NCBI GenBank assembly: GCA_964017045.1
Contig: OZ024797.1
Span: forward strand, 19,623,307 to 19,687,306
From: Omphiscola glabra
Lineage: Eukaryota > Mollusca > Gastropoda > Lymnaeidae
Direction: 5' to 3'
Length of the DNA: 64,000 bases
A model generated the notes under the pieces. It made no database searches and was not told where the DNA came from. It saw nothing but the letters and a program-made list of their open reading frames with translations. Position numbers and translations under genes: made by a program. Shown piece after piece: positions 10,530-21,994 of the stretch; position 1 is the first letter of the stretch, and every line of letters starts with the position of its first letter.

Positions 10530-10745
10530 CCTTTATATTAACTCCGTATTTCTTCGTGCTTGGATGGATGGCGGACTGAATGGATGGGTGGCAAAAACTT
10601 CAGATGGCTAATTCACCAACTTCCCGTCAAGCTATCGAGCTGAAACTTGGTACAAAGACTCGTTGCCGATGACAACACATTCAATCAAATTTTCAGATAT
10701 GATGAAATTCCCGATAACTGCATAAATGAGATTCTTAAAAAAAAC
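10530..10745 (+). repeat. Interspersed repeat family R1, copy 1
   Basis: Contains CTTTATATTAACTCCGTATT, GCTAATTCACCAACTTCCCG, GAGCTGAAACTTGGTACAAA and GACTCGTTGCCGATGACAAC. Related copies lie at about 20800-20950 (same strand) and 46620-46780 and 47140-47320 (reverse strand). No ORF; class unknown, possibly the 3' part of a larger transposon. Confidence 0.65.
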
Positions 10746-12550
10746 AATCTCAAATGCATGTTTTGTCAAATTTTTAGCCTCGCCACCATTGCTCTATATT
10801 ACATTTCATAAATGATTTTTAAGGTAAATTTTGTTTTTAAGGGTTGCTTAGTTATAATGGACTAGAAGATATTACCCGACGTTATCGAGATAATAATGGC
10901 AGGCACTTTGCCATAATTTTTCACCCGCTATTGCGAAAACTCATCACAACTCCGTATTTTAAAAAGACGTACCTATGCAATGATGTTTACGTTTCTAACA
11001 TCATTAAAAGTATAAAGTAGCATTTTTTCCAGCTATACATTATACACCTACCTTTCCCATTTTTGCGCCCCTAACCTACCTTTTTTTCTCTCTAAACATG
11101 ACCTTAAATTACCAAATCTAAATGATCACTAATTAAATCACTATCATCACTAAGGGAGTTAATTGACAGCTGATTTCTACGCTAGAGAAATACTTTAGAT
11201 GTTTTGTGTTTTGAAATTGTCACATGTTGGGCTTAACCTACAACTATTCGTTCCCCCTAAACTATTTTTTTTTCTATACAAATTGAGAAACCGTATTCTC
11301 ATTTTTACCCCAAAAACTCTATATACCATTTTTAGTAACTTTATATTAACTGAATTTGATCTACTGATATCCTCATTGAACATTTAACGAAACTGTTGCC
11401 TTTTTTTTCTATTATATTATCGAAGAATCTTAAAACAAAGAATTATTTTATCTCAAGACTAATTTCTTCACAGTTTTTCACGCCTGTAACAGCCGTGTGT
11501 GACTTTTTTTTTACAGAAATATTATTAATCTCATAACATTATACACCCATTTGACTTTTCGCGAAGTAAAAAAACAAAAAAATATTGTTTATTTTAAATG
11601 TATTTGGAATTTATAATAATAATAATAATAAAGTTCATTGGAAAAATCACGCTTCATCCCCAAAGGCTCGAAGCGCGGTGCTGTTTCCGAGAAATATCCG
11701 TTGTATATCTAAAGTGTTGATTAGATCCGACTTTGATTTTCCTTGGGGCGTGGGATTAGATTTCACCAGAGGTCACAGGCCGGCTTACATCGAGACAGTC
11801 TTAAAAGAGACACCAAATAATTTGAAAAAAATATTTAGAACTGGTTATAGCTCGACAAACATTGGCGACAGCAATGCGTGCAATTCCCATTTAGTAAACT
11901 TACTGGACAAAACATGAACTCAACGAACGCACATTTAAGAATCCCAATTTTCGCTACACCCTTTCCCCCGTGATACGTCACTGCACACTTTTTGTTTTAC
12001 GCCCTCCTCAAAACCATTAACCCCTACAAAGCATGTGCATGATACCCTCACCAAGTACCTCTTGCAACCAGTGAAATATCCTCACCATCACCAGGCACAG
12101 AAAAATTGCAAATCCCCTCTACAGTCATAGGAGCCAGAATGATCAATGAATTGATCGTGGGCCCTTAATATATAGAAGAAGAAGAAATATTTAAATTATT
12201 GCACCATATTTAAATTGAGGCGAGTTCATGTTTCGGAAATAAAATAAAATATTAAGCATCAATAGTTATTGGGAATTATATTTTGCGCGCTATCCGGCAG
12301 TGGAAGCAGTCACACCACAAGCAGGCTTGTGATTTTATATAAGAGATACGTATAGAGTTATAATTCTAATTATCACAGAGCGAAAAAAGTCATTGATTTA
12401 TAAGAAGTTTTATAGAAATATTTTTAATTAATTGGACTTCAAACGTTTTTCGTGGTTTTCAATTTTGTAAGACATATTTTTTTTTTTACTTTACACTATT
12501 TATAAAATTTTGTTTTGTCATTCAAGTTAAAAAAGATATTTCAAAATTAA
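10746..12550. other. No recognisable gene; AT-rich, one coding-like frame
   Basis: Apart from the open frame at 11585-11917 I see nothing functional. At 12130-12190 a short segment (GATCAATGAATTGATCGTGG followed by a GAA microsatellite) looks like the 3' tail of a non-LTR retroelement, but no ORF precedes it. Confidence 0.35.
11585..11917 (+). other. Unassigned open frame, 110 codons
   Basis: Begins at a TTG, not an ATG, upstream of an AAT microsatellite that encodes an Asn run. It then reads a non-repetitive segment with SDFDFPWGVGLDFTRGHRPA and ends at TGA. Amino acid composition is protein-like but I recognise no domain. It could be a decayed transposon piece or chance. Confidence 0.15.
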
Positions 12551-12555
12551 ATACA

Positions 12556-12864
12556 GCGCAACCTCTCATAACGAGCACCACTCATAACGAGCACCTCTTA
12601 TAACGAGCACCTCTCATAACGAGCACCTCTCATAACGAGCACCTCTAATAACGAGCACCTCTCATAACGAGCACCTCTCATAACGAGCACCTCTCATAAC
12701 GAGCACCTCTCATAACGAGCACCTCTCATAACGAGCACCTCTCATAACGTGCACCTCTCATAACGAGCACCTCTCATAACGAGCACCTCTCATAGCGAGC
12801 ACCTCTCATAACGAGCACCTCTCATAACGAGCACCTCTCATAGCGAGTATTTCGCATAACGAGC
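12556..12864. repeat. 16-bp minisatellite (ACCTCTCATAACGAGC), about 19 units
   Basis: Regular head-to-tail units with single-base variants (CATAGCGAGC, CATAACGTGC, CTAATAACG). The first and last units are the most degenerate, as expected for array edges. Confidence 0.97.
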
Positions 12865-13044
12865 AAAAAAAAAGTCACAAACTATTATTTTCAACCATGG
12901 ACATGTGTGCTTCAGTGTTTTGTTGCATTCTTTAACCAAGACTTTAGATATAAAACGAATATTTCTTTGCAAGACAGAGCTTCTTGACCACCATCAACAG
13001 TGTGTAATATGGACGTTAAACACCACGTACGATTTACGAAAACG

Positions 13045-13180
13045 CCTCCCAGTTACCAGAAAATGCCTTCCCATTACCAGAAATCCCCCGCCGATAATCA
13101 GAAAATGCCTTCCCATTACCAGAAATCCCCCGCCGATAATCAGAAAATGCCTTCCCATTACCAGAAATGTGTCCCAGTTA
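13045..13180. repeat. 42-bp tandem repeat, about 3 units
   Basis: Units combine AAATGCCTTCCCATTACCAG and AAATCCCCCGCCGATAATCAG-like segments. The 42-bp period keeps two forward frames open. C-rich low-complexity sequence follows to about 13400. Confidence 0.9.
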
Positions 13181-13763
13181 CCAAAAAATTACTCTCCGTT
13201 AAAACAGGAAAAAAAACCATTACCACCAAAACCACTTCTCGAAACTCCAATCACCATCTACTACCTGCCCCTGCCCTTGCTCCTTGCCCGTGTCCTTTTA
13301 CACCATACTGAAGTCCTCCCCATTTCTCCAGACTAATAATAACCCGTCACCATCACTTCCCCCCCCCCCATAAACACCCACCCCACCCCCAAACCCCGTA
13401 AAACTCCCAACTTCTTCACACGCCGCGTATTTTCGTCTGTTCGCATCATTTGCGCAACTGGAAGAGATGGACTTCGGAAACGTTTCTGTAAGGTGCATGT
13501 AACCGATTTTCAAGGACAATACCACTGTTAGAGTAACCAGGTCAATTAATACCCGACACCGCATGCGTCATCGATGCAGAATCTAGTCATTCTTGGTTAC
13601 AGTTAATGGTGTTTTTTTTCTGTTGTTTCATTAAACACCTGATACAAATTCAGGATCCGGAGCGAGGCTTTAAACTTGCGACATTGATGAAGAAATGGCG
13701 CGACTACCTGAAAGAGTAACTTGAAAGATAAGTATTAAAAATAATAAGCCTTAAAAATACTTG

Positions 13764-14590
13764 TATTGGTGGTGGTGGTGTATTGGTGGTGGTGTATTGG
13801 TGGTGGTGTATTGGTGGTGGTGTATTGGTGATGGTGTATTGGTGGTGGTGTATTGGTGGTGGTGTATTGGTGGTGGTGTATTGGTGGTGGTGTATTGGTG
13901 GTGGTGTATTGGTGGTGGTGTATTGGTGGTGGTGTATTGGTGGTGGTGTATTGGTGGTGGTGTATTGGTGGTGGTGTATTGGTGGTGGTGTATTGGTGAT
14001 GGTGTATTGGTGGTGGTGTATTGGTGATGGTGTATTGGTGATGGTGTATAGGTGGTGGTGTATTGGTGATGGTGTATTGGTGATGGTGTATTGGTGGTGG
14101 TGTATTGGTGGTGGTGTATTGGTGATGGTGTATAGGTGATGGTGTATTGGTGGTGGTGTATAGGTGGTGGTGTATTGGTGATGGTGTATAGGTGATGGTG
14201 TATTGGTGGTGGTGTATTAATGATGGTGTATTGGTGGTGGTGTATTGGTGGTGGTGTATAGGTGGTGGTGTATTGGTGGTGGTGTATTGGTGGTGGTGTA
14301 TTGGTGATGGTGTATTGGTGATGGTGTATTGGTGATGGTGTATTGGTGATGGTGTATAGGTGGTGGTGTATTGGTGATGGTGTATTGGTGATGGTGTATT
14401 GGTGGTGGTGTATAGGTGGTGGTGTATTGGTGATGGTGTATAGGTGATGGTGTATTGGTGGTGGTGTATAGGTGGTGGTGTATTGGTGATGGTGTATTGG
14501 TGGTGGTGTATTTGTTGATGGTGTATAGGTGATGGTGTACTGGTGATGGTGTATTGGTGATGGTGTATAGGTGATGGTGTATAGCTGTTG
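13764..14590 (+). repeat. 12-bp G-rich minisatellite (GGTGGTGTATTG), about 69 units
   Basis: Pure head-to-tail units with G/A variation (GGTGGT or GGTGAT) and TTGG/TAGG variation. The left end is nearly homogeneous and the right end mixed. The + strand is G/T only with few A, so the array is strongly strand-asymmetric. The 294-codon minus-strand frame (TPPPIHHH-type) and the plus-strand frames are by-products of the 12-bp period. Confidence 0.98.
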
Positions 14591-14599
14591 TCGTGTATT

Positions 14600-15310
14600 C
14601 TTGCTGAAACCTAGTTTCAGTATTTCTTTCTCCAAAAAGATGATGTAAAACTAACGTCACATCTCATACTGTAATATTTTCAAATACGGTAAAACAATTT
14701 TTTAACCCATCCTTTCTTGACATTTCATTTCTGTTTTTTAAAAAAAAAAAGGAATATCAGTTTTAAAAACGCCGGCTGCATAGCAATGTACTAAATTGCT
14801 AAAAAAATGTGTCTAAGGTCAAGGTCGGCAGGTGTTGACTAAGGTAAAGGTCAAGGCCAATACGATCAACGTAACTAATATAGCGCCATTGACATCAATT
14901 TGAATTCATTTCAATTTTTTTAATGGCACGCCAATGAAAGAGCACCCAGTATTGATTGAGTTACAATTATAACCATCATATTTATTGGTAATTTTTCTTT
15001 GTCGAAGCCAATACAATAACAATGTCAAGTGACGTGATTAGGGAATGGAGAGACGATTCTCTCAAGCAAGGTTCCAATGTAAAGTCGTTTAATATTTGTT
15101 AGCTTCGCTATGGGCACCACATAGCAAAATGAGGAAATAGGGAATAGTAATATAAATATATATTTCATTAGTTATAGGAAACGACATAGTGTCATCTCCA
15201 GAATCCATCACCCATGCCATAATACCATCATGGAGTTGACGCACTATGGTATTAAATCTATTTAAACTTCTCCATTACCTTCTACATGCCATTTCCGGGA
15301 GGGGGGCAGT
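14600..15310. other. No gene seen
   Basis: AT-rich. A short AAGGTCAAGG-type repeat lies at 14813-14858. Nothing else stands out. Confidence 0.4.
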
Positions 15311-15319
15311 GCTAGTTGC

Positions 15320-15496
15320 CAGTGGCATAGCTAAGGGGTGGTAGGTGGGACATACGCCCCGTGGCACCAGACTGGGGGGCTAAATGGGCTTTGGTGGTTT
15401 TTAATGGTGGAAAATAATAGGTGTCAGAGTTGGGGGGGGGGGCGGCGTAAAAATGTATTTTATACCCTGACACCAAACACTTCAGATACGCCTTTG
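15320..15496. mobile_element. Degenerate hAT-type MITE related to the element at 25768
   Basis: Left end CAGTGGCATAGCTAAGG and right end AGATACGCCTTTG form an imperfect inverted repeat of the same type as CAGAGGCGTAGCTA at 25768. The flanking octamers CTAGTTGC and CTTGTGGC agree at six of eight positions, consistent with an aged target duplication. Confidence 0.6.
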
Positions 15497-15499
15497 CTT

Positions 15500-17025
15500 G
15501 TGGCGTCAAAATAGGGCCGATGGGGTGGTCCACGCAGGTGTCACTTTTTCTTTATATGCAGGTGTGGCATTTTCGGACAACTGCAGAGTTTGGCTGGCAA
15601 CAATATTTGGACACCCATGTCATCACTAATAGTACCAACGCCACTAGGCAATGTATAATTTGATCCCAAAGTCGCCGATCATTTTCATTAGGAAGTAAGG
15701 CGGAAATCGAGGGTGCCGATAAATCTTCATCGGTGAACTGATGAAGGACATTTTTTGAACTGGGAAGGACATTTATAAGGTTTTGAGATGCATTATGGCA
15801 ACTTAATTAATAAATGCATTTTTAAAAAAATAAACCGAAAAGGGTTCAATCACTAAGAAAAGCAAACATTATTTTATACGATGAACGCAAACAAAAAAAA
15901 AAAAAACCCAATCAACTTACTTATAATAATTCGACTGCCTTTTCTAAGTATTTCAAAATTTTACGACCGTCAAAAAAGAAGGAAAAAACTGTTAATGAGA
16001 AAGGATCTATGCATTTTAATGGGTTTTCATTACAGGTCACTTTTTATAAATCTTATATGAATGGCAAAGTTTTTGTTAAGAGATTTTTAGAAATGACATC
16101 ATACATTTATTAATGTGTTTTTTATCTGAAGGAAATTCTTTAAAAATAAAGTATTAAGTTCTTAAAATTCAGTTGATTGTACTGATTACCGGAATTTGAA
16201 ATTTCTAACTTTCTGCAGATAAATTACAAATTGACTCTTCAATAAACTTTAAGAAATTTTTTTAAAACCAAATCGATGGAAGTTATTTAATCGACAATTT
16301 GGGGGAAGAAGAATTATTTCTAAAATTAGTACCAAAAAAAAAAAAAAAAAGATTCGGCATAATAATCGAAATGCTATTTCACATAAACGTTTATGTAGCT
16401 GTCTACCAGATTCTCATTAAAAAAAGTATGTTGAAATAGTGCTTGGAAATAGGTGGGGCAAATTGTTTATTTTTGTGATATTAAAAAAGAGAAAATCAGT
16501 TGGAATCTTATAAATATAGGCAAAGTATTTGTTTTTAAGTACCCACTGTTCAGGAAACGTTGTTACAAAAGTAGCACATTGAAAGAAAACACAAACGATT
16601 TCGCTATAATAATTGTTGAATCGTGCACTACGTGTATGTGCTCGTAAAATTCTTAATTTTTGTAGAAAAAAAAAAAGGTATCAGTTTTTGAAAAAGTTTT
16701 CATTTTTTGTCTAGCTTAACGTACAGGGAGTCCAGTACATTTAAAATGATGCTAATAATAACTATATTTTGTAAAGCATGAATAATCATACAATTTATAA
16801 TTAACACCATTCTCTACTTTAAAAGTCATGCTTTTATCATAAAATATAATTTGAAAACATGAAACGATTGCTCACGTTTGAAACTTAGTGAGAACTCTAA
16901 TAAAATTATAGACCTTAAAATTGAATCAAATATAGTTTAATACAATGTTATTAAAAATCTTTAAACCTTTGAGTTTGCAAAAATCAATTTTAAAAAACCA
17001 AACAATTAAATGTGAAAAACGGAGT
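15500..17025. other. No gene seen; AT-rich with poly-A tracts
   Basis: Poly-A runs near 15892 and 16335. The small frame at 16453-16647 has no recognisable product. Confidence 0.4.
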
Positions 17026-17029
17026 CGTC

Positions 17030-17900
17030 GAAGATATAGCTGATGGAATCCCTGTTGCTGACGTGTCAAATGACATAGAACCAGAAAGAAGTTGATGGAT
17101 GGCACTCAGCAAGTTGAAGCTTAATGATGACAAAACGGAAGCACTCCACATTCACAATCACAAATCACCCTCTACCTCAACTCTCCCCAACTCATTTCAA
17201 GTAGGTAACTCCGACATACAGTTTACATCCTCTGCTAGGAATCATTGTTATATTCTTCTAACAACATATCTTTTCATAAACATATCTCTCACATTTGTCG
17301 TTCTGCATACACCGCTATCCATCAGATCAGCTCCATCCGCCACTACCTCACAGTTAGCTTAATAAAAACATTAGTCTGTGCTCTTGTTCTCTCTTGTCTT
17401 GACTAGTGCAACTCTATTCTGGCAGGTTCACCAAACACTTCATAGAAAAACTACAAAAGGTTCAAAATTCAGCTGCTAGGCTAGTTCTAAAGGCAAAAAA
17501 ACGTGATCATGTCACTCCACTACTCCACTCACTTCATTGGCTCCCCATACAGGCACGCATTGATTACAAGCTGTCTGATCTCTATCACAACTTTTTCTCA
17601 GATTCCTGCCCTTCCTATCTAACCGAACTTCTTTCTGTCTATTCACCCCTTCGACAGCTTTGCTCCTCCGCAGACACGCGTATTCTGTCCGTACTAAAAC
17701 ATATGGTGAACGATCTTTCTCTTTCCGCGCCCCCAAACAATGGAATTCTCTGCCACGACACATCCGCAATATACCAACCACACAGGCCTTCAAAACTGCA
17801 CTAAAAACACATCTCTTTAAACTCTACTACCTCGACTGATTCCCCACATCTGACCGATAAACGATGCTGCTGGCCGCCGTCCATGGCTTGACATGTAAAA
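17030..17900 (+). pseudogene. LINE reverse-transcriptase C-terminal remnant (CR1/Jockey-like)
   Basis: Read with frameshifts, this matches the end of a non-LTR retrotransposon ORF2. KLNDDKTEALHIHN is the segment after the RT catalytic motif. LVCALVLSCLD*CNSILAG has one internal stop. Then come LQKVQNSAARLVLKAKKRDH, LHSLHWLPIQARIDYKL and a tail resembling WNSLPRHIRN. At least two frameshifts and several stops make it inactive, and the catalytic YADD lies further 5' and is absent. The 3' UTR probably runs to the AATAATAATAAT tail at about 18005. Assignment to non-LTR RT is firm; the clade is from memory. Confidence 0.85.
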
Positions 17901-18059
17901 GTTCTGGGGTGGATGGGGTGAATATGCATTTGTTTTTGTTTGGTCTCTATACAGCTGTTCTTTATTATATAAATGTATTTTATTTTACCCCGCTATATAG
18001 GACAACTAATAATAATAATAAACATGTTTGGTGACGGCCCTTTCTCTAAAATATGCGTA

Positions 18060-18215
18060 TTATCTTGAATTGCTGAGGGACAGTACCATCTTTCCATATC
18101 GACTCAAATAGCTTGATAGTCTTTTTGTCAGGAAGGGGCCACCTGCTTGGCAGTTTTCGACACGGATTGCATCTTGTCCTGGGGCATTGTTTGAGGGGAG
18201 TTGCTTGATATATGT
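18060..18215 (-). pseudogene. LINE reverse-transcriptase fragment, N-terminal RT region
   Basis: The minus strand encodes LPSNNAPGQDAIRVENCQAGG and, after a one-base shift, LFESIWKDGTVPQQFK. This is the KAPGxDGIPxE / WxxxxVPxxFK block of non-LTR reverse transcriptases. Only about 50 codons remain. It is opposite in strand to the remnant at 17030-17900 and from a different part of ORF2, so it is a separate insertion. A TG microsatellite (18226-18246) lies on its 5' side. Confidence 0.75.
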
Positions 18216-18539
18216 ATATATATAAGTGCGTGTGTGTGTGTGTGTGGCTCCATAGAAGCACCGCAACGACCAAATTCACACCCTTGAACGAATCTTTAGC
18301 ATTATATAAGATTAAAAAATAAAAGATCGGGGAATGAGCTCTCGCCTTGTTTAAAGACATTTTAAAACTTGTACCAATTTCATAGAAACCTTATGGGTTG
18401 CACTTTTCTTACTATAGAAATGGACAATCCTGAAAGACTCACCACAAATTACCCGCATTCCTAAATAGAAGGAAAATGTAGGTTTAGCCGAGTTCTTCCT
18501 CAAGTTTGCACTTGGAAAAAATAAGCTCATGGGTTTGTA

Positions 18540-18815
18540 TAGTCGTGCAACCCGAGTTTGTTGGATAGTTTAGTGACCCGTGTTTGTTGGATAGTTAGTG
18601 ACCCGTGTTTGTTGGTTAGTTTAGTGACCGGTGTTTGTTGGTTAGTTTAGTGACTCGTGTTTGTTGGTTAGTTTAGTGACCCGTGTATGTGGTTAGTTTA
18701 GTGACTCGTGTTTGTTGGTTAGTTTAGTGACCCGTGTTTGTTAATTAGTTTAGTGACCCGTGTTTGTTGGTTAGTTTAGTGACTTGTGTTTGTTGATTAG
18801 TTTAGTGACCCTTGT
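18540..18815. repeat. 26-bp minisatellite, about 10 units
   Basis: Units read GTTTGTTGGTTAGTTTAGTG plus ACCCGT, with ACTCGT and ACTTGT variants. Confidence 0.95.
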
Positions 18816-18824
18816 AATAATCCC

Positions 18825-19752
18825 GTAGTGTGTAGGTGTGTGTGAGTTCTGATTAGGTGTGTGTGAGTTCTGATTAGGAGTGTGTGAGTTCTGATTAGGT
18901 ATATGTGTGAATTCTGATTAGGTGTGTGTGAGTTCTGATTGGGTGTGTGTGAGTTCTGATTAGGAGTGTGTGAGTTCTGATTAGGAGTGTGTGAGTTCTG
19001 ATTAGGTATATGTGTGAGTTCTGATTAGGTGTGTGTGAGTTCTGATTAGGTATATTTGTGAGTTCTGATTAGGTGTGTGTGAGTTCTGATTAGGTGTGTG
19101 TGAGATCTGATCAGGTGTGTGAGAGTTCTGATGAGGTGTGTGTGAGTTCTGATCAGGTGCGTGTGAGTTCTGATCAGGTGCGTGTGAGTTCTGATCAGGT
19201 GCGTGTGAGTTCTGATCAGGTGCGTGTAAGTTCTGATCAGGTGTGTGTGAGTTCTGATCAGGTGTGTGAGTTCTGAGCAGGTGTGTGAGTTCTGATCAGG
19301 TGTGTGTGGTTCTGTTCAGGTGTATGTGAGTTCTGATCAGGTGTGTGTGAGTTCTGATCAGGTGTGTGTGAGTTCTGATCAGGTGTGTGTGAGATCTGAT
19401 TAGGTGTGTGTGAGTTCTGATTAGGTGTGTGTGAGTTCTGATCAGGTGTGTGAGAGTTCTGACGAGGTGTGTGTGAGTTCTGATCAGGTGTGTGTGAGTT
19501 CTAATCAGGTGCGTGTGAGTTCTGATCAGGTGCGTGTGAGTTCTGATCAGGTGCGTGTGAGTTCTGATCAGGTGTGTGAGTTCTGATCAGGTGTGTGAGT
19601 TCTTATGAGGTGTGTGTGAGTTCTCATCAGGTGTGTGAGTTCTGATCAGGTGTGTGAGTTCTGATCAGGTGTTTGTGAGTTCTGATCAGGTGTGTGAGTT
19701 CTGATCAGGTGTGTGAGTTCTGATCAGGTGTGTGAGTTCTGATCAGGTGTAC
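18825..19752. repeat. ~20-bp minisatellite (GTGTGTGAGTTCTGATCAGG), about 45 units
   Basis: Units vary in length through TG slippage (GTGTGAG, GTGTGTGAG, TATATGTGTGAG). Two sequence classes exist: TGATTAGG to the left and TGATCAGG to the right, with GCGTGTGAG sub-blocks at 19157-19230 and again at 19508-19570. The second block suggests an internal duplication. Confidence 0.95.
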
Positions 19753-19754
19753 TT

Positions 19755-20800
19755 TCCACTGGTTTCAATGACATGTCATCAGAATACATTACGCCCCCCT
19801 CCTCCTCGGCTGACACAACTGCTATATTGAGATTTGAAATTGAGCCAATTTAGGGCGCCTTTATTGAACGCATTGACTGGTTTGTTTTGGTTTGAAATGG
19901 TTTTACGTTAGAGCAACTAATTGTGCACGTGATCGCTAGGTGCAGCGATCGCTGGAGATAACCGAATGAAAGATGTTTTGCAACAACCCTTTACTCTAGC
20001 CAGATATCTGAACTATATCAATGCTTCACAGCCGGTGTTCTCTGCAACCCTATAGCGGTCAGCGTGAGAAAACAACGCAACAGTATTCAGCTAGGGGTAT
20101 ATCAAATATATAAATGAGGTTTTATGACATAAAAATATATGATAGACGATAAGGGTTCCCAATGAAAGGAATATTTTTCAATGTTTGGGCAAGGATTAAA
20201 TAGTTTAAGAGACCCTGAGCGAGCTGATCACGTGGTCACGCGGCAGTGTGCAGTAGTGAAAGTAGACCGTTTGTTTAAGAGTCGGCTCGTGAATAATTAA
20301 CTCTATTGCCTAAATGTTTGGACATTGAAGTGTTTGCAGGCGCATGCATTTCGTCCGGTTTAAAGAAAATCATATCCCTGTAAAACAAACTGTTTAAAAT
20401 ACACAACACGATCCATTTTCTTGTTCTGAGTAAATATTAATGCTGGGTCTAGACACGGCTGGGGTCAAAATTTTTCTAGTGGCACTGGAAGATATTGACA
20501 CATAGACACAGGCATTGTTTGTAATACACTAGTAGACAGAAAAAAAAACACTGGAACGATTCGTTCAAGGTGTAGCAGATTTGTTGCTATTAGATTTGAG
20601 GAGACACATTGAATACAAGGGAGTAATTAGATTTGGTCATCTGTCAAAGACAGACATAAATGTTGTGCGTGTGGGTATGGGAGGAAACACAACTATTAAG
20701 TTACAGAGATTTAAAACATAGTTCTTGCATACTCAATATAAAGTCAGGGGCAATGTCTCAAATGGTGAAATTTTCTTGATAAATATCAACGGTTTCAATC
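19755..20800. other. Unique sequence, no gene seen
   Basis: Contains a perfect palindrome AGCGATCGCT near 19944 and a CACGTG box near 20230. No ORF of note. It could hold regulatory sequence, but nothing proves it. Confidence 0.3.
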
Positions 20801-20950
20801 CTTTTTGTTAACTTCGCTCTTTTCGTGTGTTTCTTTCTTTCTTTGTGGCGGCAAAATCTTCGGAAGGCTAACTGACCCATTTGCCGTCATCCCGCCAAGC
20901 TGAAGACTCGTTGACAGTGACAATTTATTCTATCAAATTTTCAGCTCTAC
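20800..20950 (+). repeat. Interspersed repeat family R1, copy 2
   Basis: Shares GGCTAACTGACCCATTTGCC, AGACTCGTTGACAGTGACAA and TTCTATCAAATTTTCAG with the copy at 10530. Shorter and more diverged. Confidence 0.6.
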
Positions 20951-21129
20951 CCCCATCCCAACCAACATAATTCAGTTTTTCCCCGTTTTTAAATTAAAAA
21001 AAAAAATGTGTGTGTGTGGGGATGTTGTTCAATGGTTGCGTGTTTAGATGTGCGTGGTGTTTGTGACGTATTTGGGTAGGGAGTTAAAGTAAAATGTATT
21101 TTTGAAGGTTAAAAATGAAGGAAATATGA

Positions 21130-21358
21130 AACGTGTTGTCGCCAGAAGTTTCCTCATTGACATAACCGCCAGAAGTTTCCCCATTGACATAACCGCCAGA
21201 AGTTTCCCCATTGACATAACCGCCAGAAGTTTCCCCATTGACATAACCGCCAGAAGTTTACCCATTGACATAACCGCCAGAAGTTTCCCGATTGACATAA
21301 CCGCCAGAAGTTTCCCCATTGACATAACCGCCAGAACTTTCCCCATTGACATAACCGC
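21130..21358. repeat. 27-bp minisatellite, about 8 units
   Basis: Units read CGCCAGAAGTTTCCCCATTG plus ACATAAC. Near-identical copies with single-base changes; frames on both strands are open because the period is 27. Confidence 0.96.
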
Positions 21359-21479
21359 TTCTAAATAAATGATCCATCATGTACCATTACATCAATGCAA
21401 AGAGAAAATGCATATCAAGGCTTTATTAGAAAAATAGTTTGTATTTTGGGGATTGGTTTTAATTAAATATTAAATCACC

Positions 21480-21768
21480 TCGTATATCTTGGAGCACCTC
21501 TTGGAGCACTTCTTGGAGCACTTCTTGGAGCACCTCTTTGAGCACTTCTTGGAGCACCTCTTGGAGCACCTCTTGGAGCACCTCTTGAAGCACCTCTTGG
21601 AGCACCTCTTGAAGCACCTCTAGGAGCACTTCTTGGAGCACCTCTTTGAGCACTTCTTGGAGCACCTCTTTGAGCACTTCTTGGAGCCCGTCTTTGAGCA
21701 CTTCTTGGAGCACCTCTTGAAGCACCTCTTGAAGCACTTCTTGGAGTACCTCTTGAAGCACTTCTCAC
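21480..21768. repeat. 12-bp minisatellite (CTTGGAGCACCT), about 24 units
   Basis: Units alternate CTTGGAGCACCT, CTTGGAGCACTT, CTTTGAGCACTT and CTTGAAGCACCT. The Leu-Gln-Glu-Val and Pro-Arg-rich minus-strand frames are repeat artefacts. Confidence 0.96.
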
Positions 21769-21904
21769 AAAATGGTTAAATTACCAAATTAATCACACTC
21801 TCATATCCTAAACCAGTGGTCGATAAAATTCCTTTAAAAAAAAATAAATGAGGAACCATTTTTATAAATGAGATGTTATATGCCAAGTTAATATTTTGGG
21901 AGCC

Positions 21905-21993
21905 GCAGCCGGGGGCACAGACAGAGGCGCAGAGAGGGGCGTAGACAGGGGCGTAGACAGGGGCGTAGACAGGGGCGTATACAGGGGCGTAAT
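21905..21993. repeat. 12-bp minisatellite (ACAGGGGCGTAG), about 7 units
   Basis: Short G-rich array, CpG-containing, beginning with degenerate ACAGAGGCGCAG units. Confidence 0.9.
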
Positions 21994-21994
21994 T

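Noticed and set aside
13751..14635. 294-codon His/Pro/Thr-rich minus-strand frame that looks like a metal-binding repeat protein
   Set aside because: It is the complement of the 12-bp array, with equally open + strand frames. The frame ends where the array ends.
19930..20260. Promoter suggested by palindrome AGCGATCGCT and CACGTG boxes
   Set aside because: Motifs are short and no adjacent gene or transcript start can be shown.
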